From Thermogemmata fonticola (GTDB lineage: Bacteria > Planctomycetota > Planctomycetia > Gemmatales > Gemmataceae): a stretch of 64,000 nt of DNA. Under the pieces are notes generated by a model. It had not been told where the DNA came from, made no database searches, and saw nothing but the letters and a program-made list of their open reading frames with translations. Shown in pieces: positions 56,841 to 64,000 of this stretch. Position numbers and translations under genes: made by a program. Positions within the stretch are counted from its first letter, which is position 1. Every line of letters starts with the position of its first letter. The stretch spans positions 310,001-374,000 of the forward strand of contig NZ_JACEFB010000001.1 of assembly GCF_013694095.1 (NCBI RefSeq), written 5' to 3'.

Positions 56841-57611
56841 ATGAGAATCCTTCTGACCAACGATGACGGCATTTACGCCCCCGGCTTGCGTGTCTTGCGG
56901 CAGGAGTTGCTCAAATTGGGCACAGTCACTGTCGTCGCCCCCGCCACGGAGCAGAGCGCCGCGGGACATTCCGTCACTCTCCTGAATCCCCTTTTGATCA
57001 GCGAAGTTCTCGATGATGACGGCCACACATTCATCGGTTGGGCTGTCGAAGGCCGGCCCGCAGATTGTGTCAAATTGGCCTTGCTGGAACTCCTGCCTGA
57101 ACGGCCCGATGTGATCATCAGCGGCCTGAATGCGGGAAGTAATGCCGGGATCAATGTGCTCTATTCCGGCACGGTCGCCGCTGCAATCGAGGGAGCGTTC
57201 TATGGCCACACAGCTATTGCTGTGTCTCTGGAATACGACAAAAAAATATACGATTTCCCAACTGCAGCTCGATACGCACGGAAAGTGATCGAGCAAATCC
57301 TGGCCTGCAACCCCCCTCCAGGCTCGCTGTTCAACGTCAATATACCCGTTCTCGAACGCGGCCCGATCAAAGGGATCAAAGTGCTACCACAAAACATTTC
57401 CCCCTACACGGAGAAATTTGACCGCCGTGTCAACCCGCGAGGCCGGACGTACTTTTGGGCCAGTCCGGAGTTCCTTTGCCCCGACCCCCATCCCGGTACC
57501 GACGTGGAGGCTCTGGCTGAAGGATACATCACCATCACACCTCTGAAATTTGATTTGACCGATCATACACGCTTGGCGGAACTCCAACGCCGTGAGTGGC
57601 ACCTTGAGTAG
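56841..57611 (+). CDS. surE: 5'/3'-nucleotidase SurE
   Basis: A 256-residue metal-dependent nucleoside-monophosphate phosphatase of normal SurE length. The N-terminal ILLTNDDGIYAPGL supplies the metal ligands D8 and D9. TEQSAAGHSVTL gives the conserved serine, and SGLNAGSNAGINVLYSGTVAAAIEG carries the ligand asparagine and the catalytic loop. The late DGYITITPLK-type block is seen as EGYITITPLKFDLTD. Members dephosphorylate nucleotides under stress and in stationary phase. AAAGGTG lies somewhat far upstream (about 14 bases). The gene stands alone. Confidence 0.95.
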   Translation: MRILLTNDDGIYAPGLRVLRQELLKLGTVTVVAPATEQSAAGHSVTLLNPLLISEVLDDDGHTFIGWAVEGRPADCVKLALLELLPERPDVIISGLNAGSNAGINVLYSGTVAAAIEGAFYGHTAIAVSLEYDKKIYDFPTAARYARKVIEQILACNPPPGSLFNVNIPVLERGPIKGIKVLPQNISPYTEKFDRRVNPRGRTYFWASPEFLCPDPHPGTDVEALAEGYITITPLKFDLTDHTRLAELQRREWHLE

Positions 57612-57740
57612 ACCTTGGAACAGATTCGAATGTCCCGCCATTTGGTTCCCATACCTTCCTCATTGCGTCAGGTGATGCGCAATCCACGCCGTAATGACCC
57701 CACGACGATTTCCGGCGGGAGCTATTGAACTTATTTCCAG

Positions 57741-59375
57741 TCAGTTCCCCCTGAGCACCCACCGCCTCCAAGCGATCTCAAGAGCTGCTGGAGAAACGTA
57801 GCTATACTGCCGCCTTAGAGCTGCGGCGATACCGTAACGTTGGGAATCTCTCAGAAAGATGAGAAAATTCTTCTCCCCTCCCCCTGTTCGGATGAGGTAA
57901 TCCACTAGACTGGCACTTTGGCAACAGAAAACTGTGATCCGCTCAGCGGGATACTCTCGCAATTCAAGTAGTTCCAGCAGAGGCATCCAGTCTTGGGGCG
58001 GTATCTTGCTCTGAATCGTTCGTTGATACCGTTCCACCTCCTCTGGTCCTGAGGAGAAAACGACGATTCCCTCAACCGCCCAAGGAGGCGGCGGCGACTG
58101 CGGAAACAGATCCGCCAAGATCACATGCATCAATTCCCGTTTCAGCCGCGATCGACGCCATCCATCGCTGCCCAAATAGAGGTGAATGCGCCGTTCCACG
58201 ACGTGGCCTTCTGTCAGTTTGACTTGTGCTAGACTCTGGTGTTCAGGTGACAACCCTGTCGCCTGCGTGAATTGGTCTGCTTTGGTATAGACAAAAATCT
58301 CACATTTGGGTTGCCAAGGTCCTGCTGCCGGACCGCTCCAACGCTCGAACAATTCCTGCCGATACTGTTCGGCATCGTGCCCTATCTCTTCCAATTGACT
58401 TGGTCGGAGAGGACCAATGACACGAAAACATGCGGTTTCTGCAGGGCGAACTTCAGCACAAATAGGAGGACTTTGCTGTTGATTGGTCGACGCATTCACA
58501 TGTTGGGCCTTTTGTTGAGCCACACGCAGTGCCTGTTCAGCATAACGTCTCAATTCGGCATTCTCTGGGAGTAGATCGCGTGCCGCCTGCAAATCAGCGA
58601 CGGCAGCCTGAATCATAACGGGGTTGACGGCCTTCTGATGTAATCGGTCCAGCGCCCTGTGAATGCGGCAGTAAGCCCAGGCTGTCTTGTGCTCCGGAGA
58701 AAGATGCTCCACTTGCACTTGCGCGAATCGTTGGGCCGCTTCCGCGTATTTCTTTTGATGGAAGAGGAGAATCGCTTCGCTCAAGGCGGTTTCCTTTTGA
58801 CTCCTGCCTCCAGGAAGGTTTAGTCCCGTGGCTTCTGAGGTGGCTGAGGAGGAGGGTACATTCGGCACAGGCGGTACTTCCGACTTTCCCGCGCTGCTTC
58901 CCGCTTCGGCTGAGGGGGCGGCCCTTGGTGCTACGCCAGAACTCGTTTTCGGCGCTACGCTATTTTCTAGCTGTTGTAAGGATGGCGAATGCAGGGGAGA
59001 TTGTTGTAGCAGATCAATGTAACGCCTGAGCTGGTCTATACGGGGATCGGTTCCGCCTTTCTGTTCCCATAGTTTCAATTCCGCCTGATACGCTTGGCGC
59101 AACAATTCCAAATAGCCCGGCTGACCTTCGGCCAGTTGGAGTACGGACTCCAGTGCTTTGACGGCCTCCACCGGTTGTTGCTGTTCCAGGAAATGCCGAG
59201 CCACTGCCATCGCCCGTTGCACAGCGAAAGTCTGCTCCAATCCTGGGGATTGCGGGGAGGTTGCGGAAGGTATGGGCGGCAGTTGGGACGATACTTGGGC
59301 ATATACTCTCGCCGTAAGACCAACGGTGATGGATCCCCCGAACAAGCTAGTTATTAGAATCGCAGAGCGTAGCAT
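57741..59375 (-). CDS. Exported TPR protein with degenerate peptidase-MA-like domain
   Basis: A 544-residue exported protein with a leader (ILITSLFGGSITVGLTARVYA). TPR-like helices fill about 45-115 and 195-285, separated by a Ser/Pro/Ala-rich linker (about 130-190). The C-terminal 230 residues resemble peptidase-MA-type domains, including the EIFVYTKADQFTQATG strand block. The zinc motif is R413-E-L-M-H417 instead of HExxH, so the first histidine ligand is missing, while the expected downstream Glu is kept (E435 in WAVEGI). It is likely catalytically dead or altered. GAGGA precedes the ATG. Compare the intact relative at 21409-24129. Confidence 0.75.
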   Translation of the reverse strand: MLRSAILITSLFGGSITVGLTARVYAQVSSQLPPIPSATSPQSPGLEQTFAVQRAMAVARHFLEQQQPVEAVKALESVLQLAEGQPGYLELLRQAYQAELKLWEQKGGTDPRIDQLRRYIDLLQQSPLHSPSLQQLENSVAPKTSSGVAPRAAPSAEAGSSAGKSEVPPVPNVPSSSATSEATGLNLPGGRSQKETALSEAILLFHQKKYAEAAQRFAQVQVEHLSPEHKTAWAYCRIHRALDRLHQKAVNPVMIQAAVADLQAARDLLPENAELRRYAEQALRVAQQKAQHVNASTNQQQSPPICAEVRPAETACFRVIGPLRPSQLEEIGHDAEQYRQELFERWSGPAAGPWQPKCEIFVYTKADQFTQATGLSPEHQSLAQVKLTEGHVVERRIHLYLGSDGWRRSRLKRELMHVILADLFPQSPPPPWAVEGIVVFSSGPEEVERYQRTIQSKIPPQDWMPLLELLELREYPAERITVFCCQSASLVDYLIRTGGGEKNFLIFLRDSQRYGIAAALRRQYSYVSPAALEIAWRRWVLRGN

Positions 59376-59532
59376 GTGATGATTTCCTCACCGATAGGCA
59401 GGAATACTGTCTTGCGAGGTCCAGCCCTTCTCTGAGCCAGTCGAAAAGACCTAACGTCCCAGAGGGAAGCGAGCCACGGACCCAGTCAGTCTTGTATACT
59501 TTCCGCAGATGTTGCGCCGCAAGGCGAAGTGT

Positions 59533-60384
59533 TCAGGGAGTCACCGCACGTCGAAGCCATTCGTCTAGGGTGATGCGTAATTCTCGATTGTCCGTAACGT
59601 GAATCACCGCGGCCTCGGCTTTCCGACGGAGTTGCTCTTCAAAGTCCGGCTTCAGTCGGCGGACCACTTCCCGAATGCCATCACCGACGACTCGGGCAGC
59701 CTTGCCATCGAGTCCGAGGATGTGATCGACCACGATGTCACCATAATCGAGGCGAGCGTCGAGGATACGGACTTTGAGAACATACATCGGCAAAAAAGCC
59801 CCGATCGGTTGTTCGCGCCGACTGGTGACCTCCGCTCGAAGAGTCAAGCCGACTTTGCAATGAGCGCGGGTGTCACAGGCGTACAGGCGCAGGCCATTGT
59901 GCCATTGCTGCTGTTCTAATTGCACGTCCACCCGTTCCGCCACGGTCAGTACTACGCCGCGCAAGCATCCTCGGCGAGGAAAGTCGATATTCTGGATACC
60001 CACATGCAACTGGTCTTTTTGCGGGACCCGCAAAGTCAATCGTCGCCAGAGACCATCGTTTCGCATCTCCTGGTAGGGTTCGCTGATGATACGCCAATCG
60101 CGGATTCGCCGGCGGGTTCCGCTCACCTCACGCTGCTGTCCCCAATTCTCACTAGCTTGTGCTAAGGGGTCCGGCAAATGCCGACGCAATAGGTCAGTCA
60201 AGATGCGTGTCAAGGCGATCGCTTCTGACGCGTATGGCACAGGGGAAGCTGACAAACTCGGCGTCAGCGGCCAACACGCTAGCACCGCCGCCAGAGAGAA
60301 TCCCAATGCCACGCGTCCAAAGCGACTGAAACGGCTTGGCTTCATGGGAGTGTACCGCGAATTTGCGCCGCCCTGGGATTTCAT
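59533..60384 (-). CDS. Small exported hypothetical protein
   Basis: A protein of about 283 residues with a secretion signal (FGRVALGFSLAAVLACWPLTPSLSA) behind a basic stretch. The mature part has alternating strands and charged loops (VRILDARLDYGDIVVDHILGLDG) and a helical end (GDGIREVVRRLKPDFEEQLRRKAEAAV). I do not recognise a family and see no catalytic motif. Three ATGs are close together: 60390, 60384 (AAGGA five bases upstream, chosen) and 60345 (a more ordinary signal-peptide start). Divergent from the oxidoreductase gene at 60653. Confidence 0.65.
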   Translation of the reverse strand: MKSQGGANSRYTPMKPSRFSRFGRVALGFSLAAVLACWPLTPSLSASPVPYASEAIALTRILTDLLRRHLPDPLAQASENWGQQREVSGTRRRIRDWRIISEPYQEMRNDGLWRRLTLRVPQKDQLHVGIQNIDFPRRGCLRGVVLTVAERVDVQLEQQQWHNGLRLYACDTRAHCKVGLTLRAEVTSRREQPIGAFLPMYVLKVRILDARLDYGDIVVDHILGLDGKAARVVGDGIREVVRRLKPDFEEQLRRKAEAAVIHVTDNRELRITLDEWLRRAVTP

Positions 60385-60652
60385 CGTCATCCTTGTGGTA
60401 CGCCCCACCCCGTGGGATGCGGCTACCTCCGAGTTATTTATCTACCATTATACTTGGGGCAAAATCCTGTTACCATTTACTTCGCTTCGGGAGGGTATTC
60501 CTTTTATCGCGGGAGGCTTTTTATGGTCCAATTTTCAAAAAAAGCGTGACAAACCTGCCGCGATATGCCACAATGAAAGGTGCCCACCAAATGTAAGTTC
60601 GTGCGATTCATGTTTTCCGTGTTCCGTGACAGGGTTGAGAAGGGGACTTGAA

Positions 60653-61918
60653 ATGACAGAAACACCCAATCGCCGTGAGTTCCTCAATGTCGCAGTGGCT
60701 AGCGGGCTAGCTGTTTCCAGCATGCCCCACCTTTACGCTGCTGGAAGTGATACGCTCCGGGTTGGTTTGGTTGGCTGTGGCGGCCGGGGAACAGGCGCAG
60801 CCCGCGAGGCTCTGCGTGCGGACCCCAACGTCAAGCTTGTGGCTATGTGTGATGCCTTCATGGACCGCCTGCAAATCAGTCTCAATAACCTGCTCAAGGT
60901 ACCGGACATTGCCTCGAAGATCGATGTGCCACCCGAACGATGCTTTGACGGCTTCGATGGATACAAGAAACTACTTGAATGTGTGGATGTCGTTCTCTTG
61001 TGTACTCCTCCGGGATTCCGTCCTCTCCATCTGCGAGCCGCGATTGATGCTGGCAAACATGTCTTCTGCGAGAAACCGCTGGCGGTGGATGTACCGGGAG
61101 TCCGTTCCGTGATCGAGAGCGCTCAGTTGGCGAAAAAGAAGGGTTTGGCTCTCTGCTCCGGCTTCTGCTTCCGCTATGAACAAGCCAAGCGCGAGACCAT
61201 CAAACGGCTTCATGACGGTATGATCGGAGACATTCGGGCCTTGCATATTACCTACCTTACTGGCCCGCTCTGGTGGCGTGGTCAGGACCCGAAATGGACC
61301 GAGATGGAATACCAAATGCGAAATTGGTACTACTTCACGTGGCTTTCAGGGGATTTTATCGTCGAACAACACTGTCATAACTTTGACAAAGCTAATTGGG
61401 TGCTCCAAGGGGCCATCCCGATTTCGGCGATGGGAGTCGGGGGGCGGCAAGTCCGGACGGACCCGAAATATGGGAATATCTATGACCACTTTGCCGTGAC
61501 TTTGGAGTTTCCCAACGGCGTGAAAATCTTCTCCGCCTGCCGCCAAATGCCCAACTGCCCCTCCGATATCAATGACCACATCATCGGAACGCAAGGACAA
61601 TGCCATCTCATGCGGCATCGAATTGAACGCTACGATGGTAAGGTTTGGGAATTCAGTGGTGAGTCGAAGAACATGTATCAAGTGGAACACGACGAGTTGT
61701 TCGCCAGCATTCGTTCTGGCAAGCCTATTAACGATGGGGAAAGTGCCGCTCACAGCACAGCATTAGCCATCTTCGCCCGCGAAGCCGCCTATACCGGCCA
61801 ACGCCTGACTTGGAAACAATTCATGGCTTCGCAAACCTCACTCGCCCCGAAAGTGTACGCTTGGGGACCTAATCCGGTGCCGCCGGTTCCCATGCCTGGT
61901 GTCTATCGTTTGTCATGA
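60653..61918 (+). CDS. Exported Gfo/Idh/MocA family oxidoreductase
   Basis: A 421-residue protein. A twin-arginine leader (NRREFLNVAVASGLAVSSMPH) is followed by a Rossmann domain with GLVGCGGRGTGAAREAL and VLLCTPPGFRPLH. The family signature HVFCEKPLAVD carries the E-K-P active-site strand. The C-terminal substrate domain contains FIVEQHCHNFDKANW, with the conserved Asp/His pair. Such enzymes use tightly bound NAD(P) to oxidise or epimerise sugars or inositols; exported forms are common in planctomycetes. The open frame extends to 60086 but overlaps the divergent gene. AAGGGGA precedes the ATG at 60653. The isomerase at 62095 follows in the same direction and may act on the same substrate. 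Confidence 0.92.
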   Translation: MTETPNRREFLNVAVASGLAVSSMPHLYAAGSDTLRVGLVGCGGRGTGAAREALRADPNVKLVAMCDAFMDRLQISLNNLLKVPDIASKIDVPPERCFDGFDGYKKLLECVDVVLLCTPPGFRPLHLRAAIDAGKHVFCEKPLAVDVPGVRSVIESAQLAKKKGLALCSGFCFRYEQAKRETIKRLHDGMIGDIRALHITYLTGPLWWRGQDPKWTEMEYQMRNWYYFTWLSGDFIVEQHCHNFDKANWVLQGAIPISAMGVGGRQVRTDPKYGNIYDHFAVTLEFPNGVKIFSACRQMPNCPSDINDHIIGTQGQCHLMRHRIERYDGKVWEFSGESKNMYQVEHDELFASIRSGKPINDGESAAHSTALAIFAREAAYTGQRLTWKQFMASQTSLAPKVYAWGPNPVPPVPMPGVYRLS

Positions 61919-62094
61919 TCGCCTCCGTAACGGGGCAATTCCCAAGACCATCCAACGTTTGCTTACCGACCCTGGGGTCGAGGGCCGGTAGTGTGGAAAC
62001 GGTTGGGAGACTCCAGGGGGGCTTTTCCGATAGATGCATGGGTTTATGGACCAGAGAAGTGGTAAGGGATTGTGCTTGCCGGGAGGTAGCTATC

Positions 62095-63006
62095 ATGGCT
62101 CAACCCATTGGCCGCCGGGATTTCTTGTGCCGGGGTGCGGGCATCACCGCGAGTTTCATGGCCCTGTGGAATCCCTGCACCGCTCCGGCTCAGCCACGCA
62201 AAGTCAAATTGAAGAAAGCCATCAAATACAGCATGATTCGTTGGCCCAATGCCACGCATCGCGACAAATTGGAATTGGCCAGAAAATGCGGCTTTCAGGG
62301 GGTAGAGATCGATAGCCCCGGCACACCTCAACTCGACGAACTCGTCCGGGCTAGCAAGGAAACGGGTATCGCCATCCACGGTGTCATCGACTCGGTACAT
62401 TGGCATCAACCGCTCTCTGATCCGGACGAGAAAGTCCGTGCCAAAGGCTTAGAAGCTCTACTGACTGCCATTCGGGATGCTCAGGCCGTGGGAGCGGAAA
62501 CAGTGCTACTCGTCCCCGGTGTCGTCAAGGAGGGAGTCACATACTCCCAATGTTGGGAGCGATCCCAAGCGGAAATCCGTAAAGCGATTCCGCTGGCCGA
62601 GAAGTGCGGTGTCAAAATCGCCATCGAAGTCGTCTGGAATAACTTCATCACCAAACCAGAACAACTCATTGAATATGTGGACAGTTTCAAAAGTCCCTGG
62701 GTGGGCGCCTACTTCGATTGTTCCAACATGATCCGTTACGGTGTCTCTTCTGCCGAGTGGATCCGCAAGTTGGGCAAGCGCATGCTCAAGTTCGACTTCA
62801 AAGGTTTTAGCCTCCAACGCTACAATGCTAAACTCAATCCTTGGGTAGAGATTGGGGAAGGCGATGAGAACTGGCCTGAGATCCTGAATGCTCTGGCCGA
62901 GATTGGCTATGAGGGATGGGCAACCGCGGAGGTTCAAGGCGGCGGCGAGGACACGCTCCGCAAAATATCCCGGCAGATGGATAAAGTCCTTGGACTCGCC
63001 GAGTAA
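62095..63006 (+). CDS. Exported TIM-barrel sugar isomerase/epimerase (hydroxypyruvate-isomerase-like)
   Basis: A 303-residue protein with a twin-arginine leader (GRRDFLCRGAGITASFMALW). The mature domain is a xylose-isomerase-like TIM barrel: CGFQGVEIDSPG, GIAIHGVIDSVHWHQPLS, ETVLLVPGVV, KIAIEVVWNNFI with a ligand-type Glu, GAYFDCSNMIRYG with a ligand Asp, and the late GYEGWATAEVQGGG. It resembles hydroxypyruvate isomerases and related epimerases; the substrate is not known. GGGAGG lies before the ATG at 62095, while the longer open frame to 61915 overlaps the preceding stop. It is probably co-transcribed with the oxidoreductase gene 176 bp upstream. Confidence 0.88.
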   Translation: MAQPIGRRDFLCRGAGITASFMALWNPCTAPAQPRKVKLKKAIKYSMIRWPNATHRDKLELARKCGFQGVEIDSPGTPQLDELVRASKETGIAIHGVIDSVHWHQPLSDPDEKVRAKGLEALLTAIRDAQAVGAETVLLVPGVVKEGVTYSQCWERSQAEIRKAIPLAEKCGVKIAIEVVWNNFITKPEQLIEYVDSFKSPWVGAYFDCSNMIRYGVSSAEWIRKLGKRMLKFDFKGFSLQRYNAKLNPWVEIGEGDENWPEILNALAEIGYEGWATAEVQGGGEDTLRKISRQMDKVLGLAE

Positions 63007-63120
63007 CTCCCTCCCCCTACCCCGGTGCGGGAAGCCGATTTTTCGCCACGTATTCCCCGTAAACAATTATGACGTAACATGACTGGGGAATGACGTAAAC
63101 AGGCTCAGAGTCCCTGGTCA

Positions 63121-64000
63121 ATGATCGATCCACTGGCAATGTACCCCCCCTTTCCAACATCTCGGCCCCGGCGATTGCGTGCTCATCCTTTGCTGCGTGA
63201 TTTGGTCCGAGAAACCGAGCTGAACGTTGCCGACCTGATCCTGCCGCTGTTCGTGCGTCCTGGCCGAGGCATCCGCCGGGAAATCTCCTCTATGCCAGGA
63301 AACTACCAGCTTAGCGTAGACACCCTGATCGAAGAGGTGGGCGCTGCTCTCTCTTTGGGGTTGCGGTATTTCATCCTCTTTGGCATCCCCGAATCCAAGG
63401 ACGAGACTGGTTCCAGTGCTCTGCGAGAAGATGGCATCATCCAACAAGCTTTGCGGGAGTTGCGCCACACCTTCGGTCAAGAGATTTTGCTCATGACCGA
63501 TGAGTGCTTTTGTGAATACACTTCTCATGGGCACTGCGGCATCCTCCACCAACGCCGCGGTAGCTGGGACGTTGACAATGACGCCACGTTAGCCATCTTA
63601 GTCGAACAATGTATCAGCCACGCACGTGCTGGTGCCGATATCGTTGCACCCAGCGGTATGATGGATGGAATGGTCGCCGCTATCCGACGGGGATTGGATG
63701 AAGCCGGTTTTGCCCATGTAGCCATCCTGAGTTACGCTGTTAAATATGCCAGCGCATTTTATGGACCCTTCCGTGAGGCCGCGGAGAGTCCGCCGCAGTT
63801 TGGCGATCGTAGCACCTATCAAATGGACCCTGCCAATCGGAACGAGGCTCTCAAAGAGGCTGCCTTGGACGTGAACGAGGGAGCCGATCTGCTTATGGTC
63901 AAACCGGCTTTAGCTTATCTGGACATTATCCGGCAGGTGAAAGACCGTTTTGGTTTACCGGTCGCTGCTTACAATGTGAGTGGTGAATATGCGATGGTCA
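63121..64000 (+). CDS. hemB: Delta-aminolevulinic acid dehydratase (porphobilinogen synthase), partial
   Basis: The first 293 codons of a gene that continues past the window. The enzyme condenses two aminolevulinates to porphobilinogen in haem, sirohaem and cobalamin synthesis. Visible blocks are [41 protein letters not shown] with the zinc-site cysteines, [13 protein letters not shown], the active-site lysines in SYAVKYAS and [14 protein letters not shown], and [18 protein letters not shown]. The ATG at 63121 is used; a second ATG six codons later is possible and no strong ribosome-binding site decides between them. Confidence 0.93.
   Translation, partial: MIDPLAMYPPFPTSRPRRLRAHPLLRDLVRETELNVADLILPLFVRPGRGIRREISSMPGNYQLSVDTLIEEVGAALSLGLRYFILFGIPESKDETGSSALREDGIIQQALRELRHTFGQEILLMTDECFCEYTSHGHCGILHQRRGSWDVDNDATLAILVEQCISHARAGADIVAPSGMMDGMVAAIRRGLDEAGFAHVAILSYAVKYASAFYGPFREAAESPPQFGDRSTYQMDPANRNEALKEAALDVNEGADLLMVKPALAYLDIIRQVKDRFGLPVAAYNVSGEYAMV

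Noticed and set aside
60086-60652. 189-codon upstream extension of the oxidoreductase
   Set aside because: It overlaps the opposite-strand secreted protein and lies before a clear twin-arginine leader with its own ribosome-binding site.
63118-63552. Minus-strand frame opposite hemB
   Set aside because: The plus strand carries all hemB motifs; this frame is a shadow.

Overview
The window looks like chromosomal DNA of a planctomycete, probably of the Gemmata type. This is inferred from gene content: a DUF1501 protein, a DUF1573 protein, exported sugar-isomerase and Gfo/Idh/MocA proteins with twin-arginine leaders of the RR-(E/D)FL kind, a GldA/F/G-like ABC operon with a DUF4340 protein, TPR proteins with peptidase-MA-like domains, an RHS fragment, and a Ser/Thr kinase fused to a tubulin-like domain. 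The DNA is GC-rich throughout except for a gene-poor patch at about 31.0-32.0 kb. I see no prophage, intact insertion sequence, CRISPR array or replication origin.

Layout: 1-6 kb has a partial BatA-like von Willebrand protein on the minus strand, then divergently a P1B metal ATPase, a thioredoxin-fold protein and a secreted DUF6263-like protein. 6.3-14.2 kb is one minus-strand operon (ABC ATPase, extended permease, GldG-like protein, DUF4340 protein). 14.5-24.1 kb holds a penicillin-acylase-family hydrolase, an aldehyde dehydrogenase, an exported TIM-barrel isomerase, a cysteine-free FmdB-like small protein, an alpha/beta hydrolase and a large TPR/peptidase-MA protein. 24.5-30.6 kb holds DUF1501, a membrane coiled-coil protein, a phosphopantetheinyl transferase, DUF1573 and Rex. 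tRNA-Gln(TTG) follows at 30.9 kb with a promoter-like sequence ahead of it, beside a broken RHS 3' end.

32.0-35.5 kb is a tandem pair of secreted paralogues closed by a clear terminator. 35.7-38.5 kb is argH-lysA. 38.7-41.6 kb is a very long exported protein with HEAT-like helices around a receiver-like segment. 41.7-43.5 kb is a siroheme sulfite/nitrite reductase, facing away from a two-gene unit of an unknown protein and an SNF2 helicase. 46.5-52.7 kb is a Tex protein with large low-complexity additions, followed by ftsH. 52.9-56.5 kb is the kinase/tubulin-like fusion. 57-64 kb is surE, a TPR protein with a degenerate zinc motif, a small secreted protein, an exported Gfo/Idh/MocA oxidoreductase with an exported TIM-barrel isomerase, and the start of hemB.

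Most genes are single housekeeping or lineage-typical envelope genes. The clear co-expressed sets are the Gld-like operon, argH-lysA, the SNF2 pair, the paralogue pair, and the oxidoreductase/isomerase pair. The most unusual item is the kinase/tubulin-like fusion at 52941-56540. Most planctomycetes studied lack FtsZ, so a signalling kinase tied to a tubulin-fold domain deserves attention.
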